Positions 1 through 6,572 of a stretch of DNA of 8,577 bases are shown piece by piece; positions within the stretch are counted from its first letter, which is position 1, and each line of letters begins with the position of its first letter. The stretch is taken from NCBI GenBank assembly GCA_946478765.1, contig CAMLDH010000149.1, forward strand, positions 1-8,577, read 5' to 3'. Position numbers and translations under genes: made by a program. The notes beneath the pieces are model-generated. The model saw only the letters and a program-made list of their open reading frames with translations, had not been told where the DNA came from and did no database searches. Origin of the DNA: an uncultured Oxalobacteraceae bacterium. GTDB taxonomy: Bacteria; Pseudomonadota; Gammaproteobacteria; Burkholderiales; Burkholderiaceae.

Positions 1-30
1 CCATTTCTTTGTGGGCTCGATGGAATAGAG

Positions 31-46
31 TTTTCCGTATGGAAAA
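31..46. repeat. Short perfect inverted repeat TTTTCC-GTAT-GGAAAA
   Basis: Arms TTTTCC (31-36) and GGAAAA (41-46) are perfectly complementary around a GTAT centre. There is no T-run directly after the second arm, so it is not a canonical rho-independent terminator. The second arm overlaps a GTATGGAA site, the reverse complement of the TTCCATAC motif found elsewhere in the window. It could be an operator half or a small hairpin. Confidence 0.5.
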
Positions 47-90
47 AGTTTCTAACGAAAATTAAATCTTTCAGGAAATTTTTCCATACG
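36..90. repeat. 12-bp inverted repeat CGTATGGAAAAA / TTTTTCCATACG
   Basis: Arms at 36-47 and 79-90 are exact reverse complements over 12 bp, separated by 31 nt. Four further pairs (49-52 with 75-78) can form if G48 is bulged. Each arm contains one TTCCATAC motif, in opposite orientation (37-44 minus, 82-89 plus). Possible roles are a pair of regulator sites, an RNA stem-loop in an upstream transcript, or a recombination scar. It lies upstream of the promoter-like element at 159-203, which carries the same motif. Confidence 0.6.
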
Positions 91-158
91 AGGCGCACTG
101 CCTGGTTCTATCCACCAATTAGGAAAGTGAATGGAAAGGCGCGCTATGCACGGCTAAT

Positions 159-203
159 CATCGAAATTCCATACTTTTTTTTTGATGCGCCTCGGTCTAC
201 AGT
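159..203 (+). promoter_or_regulatory. Promoter-like element, copy A (TTCCATAC box), upstream of the epimerase gene
   Basis: This 45-nt stretch matches 6431-6475 at 34 of 45 positions with no gap. Two blocks are best conserved: ATC-n-AAATTCCATACTT on the left, and GCCTC-n-G followed by TACA-n-T on the right. TACAGT (198-203) would serve as a weak -10 box, which puts transcription start near 210 and TTCCATAC (167-174) around -40, where a class II activator would bind. No good -35 hexamer sits 16-18 nt upstream of the proposed -10, consistent with activator dependence. The promoter role is inferred; the repeat itself is directly visible. Confidence 0.5.
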
Positions 204-210
204 AATAAAA

Positions 211-229
211 AGGAAAGCGCGGGTTTCCT
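211..229 (+). repeat. Leader hairpin AGGAAA-gcgcggg-TTTCCT
   Basis: Arms 211-216 and 224-229 are perfectly complementary over 6 bp around a 7-nt GC-rich loop. It would lie at the very 5' end of a transcript starting near 210, ahead of the epimerase start. No T-run follows, so it is not a terminator. It may protect the 5' end of the mRNA or be incidental. Confidence 0.3.
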
Positions 230-264
230 ACGCTGTCTTGTAAGCGCCTCTTGAGGTTTGCATT

Positions 265-1374
265 TTGGCTAATACTTTCGAAATGACTGTAATGCAATAC
301 GAAAACATCACATCCCGTCTCGCACGCGAACCACACACCTACCTCATTACCGGCGTCGCTGGCTTTATCGGCAGCAATCTGCTTGAAGCACTTCTTAAAC
401 TAAATCAGAACGTGGTTGGGATGGACAATTTTGCCACCGGCCATCAAGACAACCTGGACGAAGTGCAGACTTTGGTCACAGCAGAACAGTGGAGCAACTT
501 TCGCTTTCTTCAGGGCGATATTCGCAATCCGGACGATTGCCATCGTGCGTGTGATGGTGTGGAATATGTGTTGCACCAGGCGGCATTAGGCAGTGTGCCA
601 CGCTCGGTGGAAGATCCTTGCACGACCAACAGCGTCAACATTACCGGCTTTTTGAATATGTTGATTGCGGCGCGCGATGCCACGGTCAGACGGTTTGTGT
701 ATGCCGCATCGAGCTCCACCTATGGCGATCATCCCGGCATGCCGAAGCGGGAAGATCATATCGGCAAGCCGCTGTCACCGTACGCAGTTACCAAATATGT
801 CAACGAACTGTATGCCGACGTATTTTTTCGGGTATATGGACTGGAAAGCATTGGCCTGCGTTATTTCAATGTGTTCGGCCCGCGGCAAGACCCGAATGGC
901 GCTTATGCCGCTGTGATCCCGAAATGGATCTCCAGCATGATCAAAGGCGAGGCCGTGTACATCAACGGCGATGGCGAGACCAGCCGCGACTTCTGCTTCA
1001 TTGCCAATGCGGTACAAGCGAATCTATTGGCCGCCACGAGCGAGAGTCCTGAAGCCATCAATCAGGTTTACAACGTGGCCGTGGGCGACCGGACCACGCT
1101 CAATCAGCTTTTCGATTACCTGCATGAGAACCTGCTGCCGAACCATCCGCATCTGTCGAGTATGCAGCCGGTGTATCGCGACTTCCGTGCTGGAGATATC
1201 CGCCATTCGCTAGCCAATATCGATAAAGCAGTTTCACGACTTGGATATGCACCGACGCACCGCGCCCGTGACGGATTGCGGGCGGCTTTAGCGTGGTATT
1301 TGTGGCGTCTGACAGACTGCAGAAATTATCCCGATGCGTCATACGATCCTGCATCGTTACATGGCGTAGCGTGA
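265..1374 (+). CDS. wbpP: UDP-N-acetylglucosamine / UDP-GlcNAcA C4-epimerase, WbpP-type (extended SDR)
   Basis: Cytoplasmic NAD-dependent epimerase that interconverts UDP-GlcNAc and UDP-GalNAc, or the corresponding uronic acids. The nucleotide-binding glycine motif [10 protein letters not shown] is at residues 29-38, a serine-rich [10 protein letters not shown] strand at 149-158 and the YxxxK catalytic pair in [17 protein letters not shown] at Y173/K177. From recalled sequence, long stretches match Pseudomonas aeruginosa WbpP almost residue for residue, including the [13 protein letters not shown] and GRYFNVFG-like regions and the [11 protein letters not shown] segment. At 369 aa it is longer than WbpP (about 341 aa); roughly 20 extra residues at the C-terminus look non-conserved. 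The TTG start is favoured by a TTGAGG ribosome-binding site (251-256) with an 8-nt gap after it; ATG 292 aligns better with the family N-terminus but has no ribosome-binding site. It is the first gene of its train, 2 nt before the next. Confidence 0.93.
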   Translation: MANTFEMTVMQYENITSRLAREPHTYLITGVAGFIGSNLLEALLKLNQNVVGMDNFATGHQDNLDEVQTLVTAEQWSNFRFLQGDIRNPDDCHRACDGVEYVLHQAALGSVPRSVEDPCTTNSVNITGFLNMLIAARDATVRRFVYAASSSTYGDHPGMPKREDHIGKPLSPYAVTKYVNELYADVFFRVYGLESIGLRYFNVFGPRQDPNGAYAAVIPKWISSMIKGEAVYINGDGETSRDFCFIANAVQANLLAATSESPEAINQVYNVAVGDRTTLNQLFDYLHENLLPNHPHLSSMQPVYRDFRAGDIRHSLANIDKAVSRLGYAPTHRARDGLRAALAWYLWRLTDCRNYPDASYDPASLHGVA

Positions 1375-1376
1375 GC

Positions 1377-2450
1377 ATGTATTCACCCATGTGCATTATG
1401 ACTGGCCAACGGAAAAATATTGTCTTCATCACGAGCAATCATCTGGAACATCCAAGAACAAAAATGTACCTTGAAGTGCTATCTGCGCATCACTCTGTAT
1501 CGGCAATCCAGCATGTTGAAAAATCAATTGCACTGAAGATTATCAATTTCATTTTTTTTGGTAAGAATTTTGAACTTGGTTGTCTCGCTTATCTTGGAAA
1601 AATCAGAAAATACGATCTTCTGATTGTGCAAAACACTCAGATGCTGCCATTGGCGCTTTTCGGAAAATTCTTCGGCCTTGTGGTGATTTTCGATTCACTC
1701 GATGTAACACCCTATTTGAATGAATATAACTTACGTAAAAAATATCGATTTCTGTCCCCCTTGTTTTTCATTCATCGTTTGCTTTTTGTGTCTCTTGAAA
1801 AGAAAATTGTTTCTTCTTCGTGCGAGGTAGCGCTGTGCAACTCAAAGTTCCTTGCAAATTATTTTAAGAAAAGAGGCAGGGAGCTTCTTTATGCATCCTT
1901 TTTGGAGGGCCTGAATAATCAATCTGAAAATGAATCTGCCCTTCTATATCTGGGGGTATTCAACTCTGAAAAAGGCGCCTACGAAGCACTCAAACTTGCC
2001 CGGCGATTGCGAGCTAGGATTTTCATATTCGGTGAAATACAAATTAAGGATTTCAAGGAAAAATCTTCGGGACTGTCGATCTATATCGCTCCCCGGTTAA
2101 ATCAGGACCAGCTGAAGCTACGCGTTGAAGAAATTTTAAACCGGCATTTTTTATGGGGAGTGTCGTTAATCGAATCGGAAAATTTCTCCTATGCCGTGCA
2201 GGAAGCAAATAAAGACATCGATTACTTGGCAATAGGCGCCCCTATCATTGGCAATCGTCGTCATGAAACACAAATCAAGATTCAATCCGGGGCCGGATTA
2301 TTGGTCGACGATGAAAGGATCGAACATGCATTCAACAACAGCGTATTGAAATCGGATTACTCCAGATTGGCGAAAAAACTGTATCAAAGGGATTATCAGA
2401 GCAGTATTTTTGAGGAGAGAGTATTGAGCGCCGTATCGTATGAGAATTGA
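1377..2450 (+). CDS. Glycosyltransferase, GT-B fold (family 4-like)
   Basis: Probable cytoplasmic glycosyltransferase adding one sugar to the lipid-linked repeat unit; donor and acceptor are unknown. From ATG 1377 it is 357 aa. An N-terminal half opens with a hydrophobic strand (KNIVFITS, 13-20) and contains YDLLIVQNTQMLPLALFGK (79-97) and FDSLDVTPY (105-113), typical of the acceptor domain. The C-terminal half starts at YLGVFNSEKG (191-200), the usual first donor-domain strand, and carries a QEANKDIDYLAIGAPII region (275-291) where GT4 proteins have their donor-binding loop. The classic E-x7-E pair is not clear, so the family is uncertain. ATG 1377 lies 2 nt after the epimerase stop; GTG 1371 and ATGs 1389 and 1398 are alternatives, and no strong ribosome-binding site decides between them. 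Base composition is much more AT-rich than the epimerase, suggesting a separate origin. Confidence 0.75.
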   Translation: MYSPMCIMTGQRKNIVFITSNHLEHPRTKMYLEVLSAHHSVSAIQHVEKSIALKIINFIFFGKNFELGCLAYLGKIRKYDLLIVQNTQMLPLALFGKFFGLVVIFDSLDVTPYLNEYNLRKKYRFLSPLFFIHRLLFVSLEKKIVSSSCEVALCNSKFLANYFKKRGRELLYASFLEGLNNQSENESALLYLGVFNSEKGAYEALKLARRLRARIFIFGEIQIKDFKEKSSGLSIYIAPRLNQDQLKLRVEEILNRHFLWGVSLIESENFSYAVQEANKDIDYLAIGAPIIGNRRHETQIKIQSGAGLLVDDERIEHAFNNSVLKSDYSRLAKKLYQRDYQSSIFEERVLSAVSYEN

Positions 2451-2454
2451 TTTC

Positions 2455-2471
2455 ATCACTTAGTGATTTTT
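2455..2471 (+). repeat. Palindrome ATCACT-T-AGTGAT followed by T-run
   Basis: In the 45-nt gap between the glycosyltransferase and the Wzy-like gene, ATCACT (2455-2460) and AGTGAT (2462-2467) form a perfect palindrome around one T, then the T-run continues to 2471. As RNA, at most five AT-rich pairs with a 3-nt loop could form, so any terminator would be weak. It might reduce read-through slightly or be an operator-like site. No promoter is evident after it, so the genes are probably still co-transcribed. Confidence 0.3.
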
Positions 2472-2495
2472 ATCGATTAAATTCTCAAGAACTAT

Positions 2496-3713
2496 TTGCA
2501 CAAGCCCCAGGTATCAATACACCTCTATATGCAAACGGCCCTACTTCTTTCGTTTTTTTTGACACCGTTTTTGGCAAGTGGGCCATATGACGGATCAATG
2601 GGTATTGAAAGCTTGATTTTCGTCGCTTTCCTGATGACGCTCGTCTTGCAACCGCAATCGTTGAATATTATTGCTGCATACAAGAAGGCGGCGTTTAAGG
2701 GATTGGTGTTGTCCCCCATTTTGTTACTGGCTTTTTTTCTGATTTCGTCTTTGGAAACCAGTAATCCATTCTATAAGTTCATCCCTTATTTCACAGGTTA
2801 TTGCCTTATTTTTTTAGCGGCCTTTCGTATTGGCTGGAAGTATAAGCGACTGAATGTATGGCTCAAATATCTGCCATTCTTGATAGCGGCTGCCGCTGTT
2901 GTCGGTCTGGAAAATGTTAATCATGAAAATGGCATGCAGTGGACAGAATTTTCACTCTTGATCGGATTCGGAGGATTGCTTGCCGCGGCGTTTTGCAATG
3001 TGCGTTCGTTGACCGGATTTTTTCATTGTGGACTATTTATTGCCGCATCAATACTGACCGTAATGAGTATGAGTGTTGCGGGAATCATGATGTTTGGCAT
3101 CTTGACTGGAATTATTGGATTACAAAGATTAAATAGAACACATTTTTCTTTTGGAATGCGATTTTCAATCGTCGCAATCTGTCTGACTTCATCGGTTACT
3201 GCGGTAGCACTTAGTTCAGACGCGGATGGCCATACCGTGGCTCAAAACGTCCAAAAAAAATTCGAAAACCACTTCGTCAGTTCCATAGAGGATCAGGAGA
3301 CGGCAACGCGCGTCAGGATATACGATCTCCAACTGGCTCTATTCAGGAAGCACTGGCAATTTGGGGTCGGACTGGATCAATTTAAAAACATGAATGACTT
3401 TGGGCATGGCGGCGTACCGCTGGTAAATCATAACAACTTCCTGAAATGTCTCTCCGAGGGAGGGATATCGGTTGGAATTGCGTACGTGATTTTTATCTAT
3501 TACTTATTGCGCGCCGCAATCAAGGTGTTCTTGAGGTTCGCCAAATCGAATGCTTCGTTTTCTCTTCCACTTATCGTGCTCGCATGTGGCATAACGTTCT
3601 TGATCGTACGTGGCTTTGCGATGGATACCTTGTTTCTACGTCAGTTTTTTGTGCTGGCTGGTTTATTTGCGGGGAAATTTTCGATCGAAATAAGGCAGGG
3701 ACTGGTTAGGTGA
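2496..3713 (+). CDS. O-antigen polymerase / ligase-like membrane protein (Wzy or WaaL type)
   Basis: Inner-membrane protein with many hydrophobic segments, for example near residues 12-28, 38-52, 68-85, 95-110, 124-138, 153-166, 174-210, 222-240, 324-347 and 355-395. A large hydrophilic periplasmic loop spans about 240-320. That loop holds Arg272/Arg274, then FGVGLDQF (289-296) and VNHNNFLKCLSEGG (310-323), the pattern of the Wzy_C/O-antigen ligase domain. It joins undecaprenyl-linked repeat units (polymerase) or transfers glycan to lipid A-core (ligase). Beside a Wzx-like flippase, polymerase is the more likely role, though sequence alone does not separate the two. The 405-aa length is normal. 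TTG 2496 is used here; ATG 2529 is an alternative that starts right at the first membrane segment. Neither has a good ribosome-binding site. Its stop overlaps the GTG 3710 alternative start of the next gene. Confidence 0.8.
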   Translation: MHKPQVSIHLYMQTALLLSFFLTPFLASGPYDGSMGIESLIFVAFLMTLVLQPQSLNIIAAYKKAAFKGLVLSPILLLAFFLISSLETSNPFYKFIPYFTGYCLIFLAAFRIGWKYKRLNVWLKYLPFLIAAAAVVGLENVNHENGMQWTEFSLLIGFGGLLAAAFCNVRSLTGFFHCGLFIAASILTVMSMSVAGIMMFGILTGIIGLQRLNRTHFSFGMRFSIVAICLTSSVTAVALSSDADGHTVAQNVQKKFENHFVSSIEDQETATRVRIYDLQLALFRKHWQFGVGLDQFKNMNDFGHGGVPLVNHNNFLKCLSEGGISVGIAYVIFIYYLLRAAIKVFLRFAKSNASFSLPLIVLACGITFLIVRGFAMDTLFLRQFFVLAGLFAGKFSIEIRQGLVR

Positions 3714-3718
3714 AAAAA

Positions 3719-4978
3719 ATGAAAACCGCCATTCTTCGTCAAGAAAAAATGAGGCTGCCGTTTGAAGCGGCGCTATCCATGGGGGTGACTATTTCTGGAG
3801 CAGCGCTAGGTTTTTATGGCAATCTATATTTGTTGAATATCTTGAGTACGACCGATTATTTGTTATATGGCTTTGCCATTGCATTGGGCGGCTTTGTCGT
3901 CGAAGGGCTTTACCTTTGGCAAAAAAACGCAACTGTCGCCTTATCGGGTTGCGGTACTGATGCACTCGACAATATTGTCGGTACACGTCCGATTGTCGTG
4001 GCGGTTTCAGCAGCAGCGTTCATGATCGCGACATTGGCGGCAATGCGGGCCGAGCATAGTATGTTGTTTGGCTTTGGCGTAGGTGTTGCTGCTGTTGCCG
4101 AGGGGATTCTCAGTATTCAACTTGGCCTGTTCCGAGCGTCGGGTCAGGCGATGACTTCCTATCTCGTCACTTTTCTATCGACGATTCTGCGCTGGGTAGT
4201 GCTTTTGCTTTCAGCGCCGTACGTCGGCTTCGTGCATGCCTTTATTCTGACGCTGCCTCTGCGGTTTTGCGTGACGATTTGGGCAAGGTCACGGCTCTTG
4301 CCTTCATCGAAGATATCGATAGTCGAGCAACAGGCACAACGGAAACTATTTTGGGGCTTTGCAAAAAGCTTCGTTCTTTTTTCAGTTTGCTATGCATTTA
4401 TCAATCATACCGACAGAATTTTCATTTCCGCTTTTTCAGCCATGCCGGAAAATGATGCGAAAGAGTTGTTGTTCTACTCCATGTTCGGTTCACAGGTAGT
4501 GGGTCTGTTTTGCTCCAGCTTGATGACAGTGTTTTACCCGCGCTTAGTGGCGGCCAAACTGACCATCGCCCATTTTCGATTTGTGTTGCGTTCGGGAATA
4601 GCGATTAATATTGCCGTCGGATTGGCAGCATTGGCGGCGCTCTATGTCAGCTTGCCGCTATTAAACTATATAAAAATTGTTTCAGTCCCGCTGCTTCATA
4701 AGCAATCGCTAATTTGGTTTAGCGTTTCGCAAGTATTCCTTGCCGCATCGACCATGGCGCAAATGCCATGCATCTTGTTTTCTCGCGGCCAGTTGCGGGC
4801 TGCTTTGATCTACGCCTCTTGCACGCTGATCTACGTTCTTGCCGCCTATCTCTCGGTGCGGAATGGCTATTACTACTCGATTTCATCGTTAAAAGCCGCG
4901 GCAATGTTCATCATGTTCATTTTACTGTTGGTGCACGCCATACACATTGTGAGGCAAGCGGAATTGGAGAGGAAGTAA
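3719..4978 (+). CDS. Wzx-type polysaccharide flippase / oligosaccharide translocase
   Basis: Inner-membrane transporter of 419 aa that would flip the undecaprenyl-linked repeat unit from cytoplasm to periplasm. Hydrophobic helices are spaced through the whole protein (about 16-40, 47-66, 91-108, 115-135, 146-166, 169-188, 211-228, 255-276, 292-314, 329-353, 358-380 and 392-412), giving the roughly 12-helix plan of the MOP/PST superfamily. The segment NHTDRIFIS (229-237), ahead of the seventh helix, resembles the conserved xxDRxxIS position in these translocases, and FYPRL (272-276) matches the usual motif after the next helix. Family members are very divergent in sequence, so the call rests on topology and context. 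ATG 3719 is preferred because AGGTGA (3708-3713) lies just upstream; GTG 3710, overlapping the previous stop, is possible. The stop overlaps the next start as TAATG. Confidence 0.78.
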   Translation: MKTAILRQEKMRLPFEAALSMGVTISGAALGFYGNLYLLNILSTTDYLLYGFAIALGGFVVEGLYLWQKNATVALSGCGTDALDNIVGTRPIVVAVSAAAFMIATLAAMRAEHSMLFGFGVGVAAVAEGILSIQLGLFRASGQAMTSYLVTFLSTILRWVVLLLSAPYVGFVHAFILTLPLRFCVTIWARSRLLPSSKISIVEQQAQRKLFWGFAKSFVLFSVCYAFINHTDRIFISAFSAMPENDAKELLFYSMFGSQVVGLFCSSLMTVFYPRLVAAKLTIAHFRFVLRSGIAINIAVGLAALAALYVSLPLLNYIKIVSVPLLHKQSLIWFSVSQVFLAASTMAQMPCILFSRGQLRAALIYASCTLIYVLAAYLSVRNGYYYSISSLKAAAMFIMFILLLVHAIHIVRQAELERK

Positions 4979-6360
4979 TGATCGTTGTCACCATTCCAGA
5001 GACACTTGCTATTGAACGCGATTATGGCTACAGGTTGCTTTTTGAAATTTGTCTGGAATTACCGATTGAGGTTGTCACCGTCTCCAACATCGATCACACC
5101 GAAGTGCGTGTTGCAGAGCGGATTTTGAAAATCTATTGCGAACCGGCGGACAGGGAAGACGTGATCGGCACAGTGCCCAAAGTCGTTCAAATACAGGAGA
5201 CGGTGCTTGACTGTCTTGGCGACGTTCGTGCATCGTTACCGTCGATATTCATGCGGCCTGCCGAACAGATTGGCGACATGCCGGAGATTGGTTTCGACAC
5301 TGAAGAATTATTTTTCGATATAGGACTTGCCGCTTTTTTTATAGCGAGCGGCGCCTGGGAATTGGCCGCCGGACAAGAAGACCGGCGCGGCAGGATAGCA
5401 GGCAAAGGAAGCTGGCTTGAACATGCTGGAATGCTTGACAAACCCATAGTGGAAATTTACGCAAAGCTGCTGGCCAGAATCCTGTTCGATGACAAAAAAA
5501 TCGGCGCTTATACAGCGCGGAATAATCTGCGCATGAACATTACATGTGACGTGGATAGTCCATTTGATGCCGCTTTGTATGAGCCCAGGCGAATCGCCAA
5601 GAGGTTATTGCGCAACCTGGGAATGGAGTACAGCTTTCGCGCATTCACCGATACGCTTCATTGTGTCGCCAGGATTCAAGCAGATGGTTGGTCCGCAGAC
5701 CCAAACAATACGTTCGAGTACATGATGGCGGTGAATGAGAGGCGTGGTCTTCAGATTGGTTTTTATTTTATTTGCCATCATGATCCTGGCGTCGATGCCG
5801 ATTACGATATTTCCTCGGCAAACATGCTCGCATTGATGCGGCGCATGTCGGATCGCGGGCATCGCCTTGGTATTCACGGCAGTTATTACAGCCAATATGC
5901 GCCAGGGAAATTAAGGCGCGAGGTCGAACTATTCCGTAAAGCAGTCATGCGTGCCGGTTGTCATGTACACGAAGTGGAAGGCCGGCAGCATTACCTGCGA
6001 TGGGACACAGTGCGAGGAACAGGTATCGTGCAGCACGCCGGCATCGGCACTGATTCGACGTTGGGTTTTCATGATTGCGCCGGCTTTCGGAGAGGACTTT
6101 GCAGGCCGTTCCCGCTGTTCGATGTCAGTGCGTGGCATATTTCCGAAACAATTGAACGTCCGCTTATTGCGATGGATTGCGCGGTGGTGGAGTCTGACTG
6201 CCTTCATATCAAGGATGGCAGTTACTACTTGGGCGTGTTCGCTCAGGCTGCACGCTGGTGCAAAGCAGTCAACGGTGAATTCGTGCTGTTGTGGCACAAC
6301 TCTTTCTTGAAGACAATGGGCCATCGCGAACTTTACGAGGCGGTACTCGCGTTGCGATAA
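4978..6360 (+). CDS. Polysaccharide deacetylase-like protein with N-terminal DUF7033-like domain
   Basis: A 460-aa protein. Residues 1 to about 180 resemble the DUF7033-type region that precedes NodB-like domains in polysaccharide loci, including LDKPIVEIYAKLLARIL (153-169). The rest follows the carbohydrate esterase 4 (NodB) plan: NITCDVDSPFD (187-197) for motif 1 with D191/D193, LGIHGSYYS (297-305) for motif 2 with H300, GRQHYLRWD (335-343) for motif 3, GIGTDSTLGF then GFRRG (355-373) for motif 4, and LLWHNS (437-442) for motif 5. CE4 enzymes remove N- or O-acetyl groups from glycans using a metal. No signal peptide is seen, so it probably acts in the cytoplasm, perhaps on a lipid-linked intermediate. 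ATG 4978 is supported by GGAGAGGA (4966-4973) and by the 1-nt overlap with the flippase stop; an in-frame extension back to 4768 is a shadow inside the flippase gene. It ends the first gene train. Confidence 0.8.
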   Translation: MIVVTIPETLAIERDYGYRLLFEICLELPIEVVTVSNIDHTEVRVAERILKIYCEPADREDVIGTVPKVVQIQETVLDCLGDVRASLPSIFMRPAEQIGDMPEIGFDTEELFFDIGLAAFFIASGAWELAAGQEDRRGRIAGKGSWLEHAGMLDKPIVEIYAKLLARILFDDKKIGAYTARNNLRMNITCDVDSPFDAALYEPRRIAKRLLRNLGMEYSFRAFTDTLHCVARIQADGWSADPNNTFEYMMAVNERRGLQIGFYFICHHDPGVDADYDISSANMLALMRRMSDRGHRLGIHGSYYSQYAPGKLRREVELFRKAVMRAGCHVHEVEGRQHYLRWDTVRGTGIVQHAGIGTDSTLGFHDCAGFRRGLCRPFPLFDVSAWHISETIERPLIAMDCAVVESDCLHIKDGSYYLGVFAQAARWCKAVNGEFVLLWHNSFLKTMGHRELYEAVLALR

Positions 6361-6572
6361 GGTTCGCGTAGAAGCGCATTCAGGAATCGATCAAAAAAGT
6401 GAGTGAAAGCAGTTGTATTCGGTCGTCAAACATCCAAATTCCATACTTATTTCCTGGTAGGCCTCCGATTACACTGGGAGCACATATTCTTTCGCGCCCT
6501 TCTTGATTTATACAGACCACCACATATTGTTTTCATGATTTACTGGTTCATCGTATAAGAAGAAGCGACGTC
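6361..6572. other. Intergenic region separating two gene trains
   Basis: This 212-nt gap contains no convincing gene. A frame open from 6372 to a TGA at 6504 has no start codon and no recognisable product. I see no GC-rich hairpin with a T-run after the deacetylase stop, so read-through from upstream is possible. The clear content is the promoter-like element at 6431-6475. Further on, TTGATT (6503-6508) with TATTGT (6525-6530) is a weak second promoter candidate with a 16-nt spacer. Confidence 0.6.
6431..6475 (+). promoter_or_regulatory. Promoter-like element, copy B (TTCCATAC box), upstream of the second gene train
   Basis: Ungapped match to 159-203 at 34 of 45 positions. TTCCATAC is at 6439-6446, the conserved GCCTC at 6461-6465, and TACACT at 6470-6475 would be the -10 box, putting transcription start near 6482 and leaving a leader of about 90 nt before ATG 6573. 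As in copy A there is no good -35 hexamer, and the TTCCATAC box falls about where an activator contacting RNA polymerase would sit. The position, about 100 nt upstream of a gene train in both cases, argues for a shared regulatory function; no regulator is identified. Confidence 0.5.

Larger units (their letters stand above)
1..243 (+). other. Open frame running in from the left edge, coding status doubtful
   Basis: Reading from base 1, the frame stays open for 80 codons to a TAA at 241-243, with no ATG and only a GTG at 127 as a possible internal start. It could be the C-terminal end of a gene that begins outside the window. The predicted tail is very basic and rich in Phe and aromatic residues, and I recognise no family or motif. 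Rare codons (AGG, ATA) are frequent and there is no clear third-position bias. The same bases hold several inverted repeats and a promoter-like element that recurs at 6431-6475, where the mismatches fall mostly at codon positions 1 and 2, opposite to protein-level conservation. I therefore favour non-coding sequence but cannot exclude a gene end. Confidence 0.2.

Noticed and set aside
618..1052. 144-codon plus-strand open frame
   Set aside because: Out-of-frame shadow of the epimerase, whose frame carries the conserved SDR motifs.
4768..4977. N-terminal extension of the deacetylase-like gene inside the flippase gene
   Set aside because: The extra 70 codons lie in another frame of the flippase, while ATG 4978 has a strong ribosome-binding site and the usual TAATG junction.
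6361..6440. Rho-independent terminator after the deacetylase-like gene
   Set aside because: No stable GC-rich stem followed by a T-run is present; only weak GCG-containing partial repeats are seen.
6372..6506. Short open frame in the gap that aligns in-frame with the 1-243 frame (shared I-P-Y stretch), possibly a gene remnant
   Set aside because: The similarity is confined to 45 nt and the changes favour codon positions 1 and 2 over 3, which is the reverse of what protein conservation gives; a regulatory repeat explains it better.
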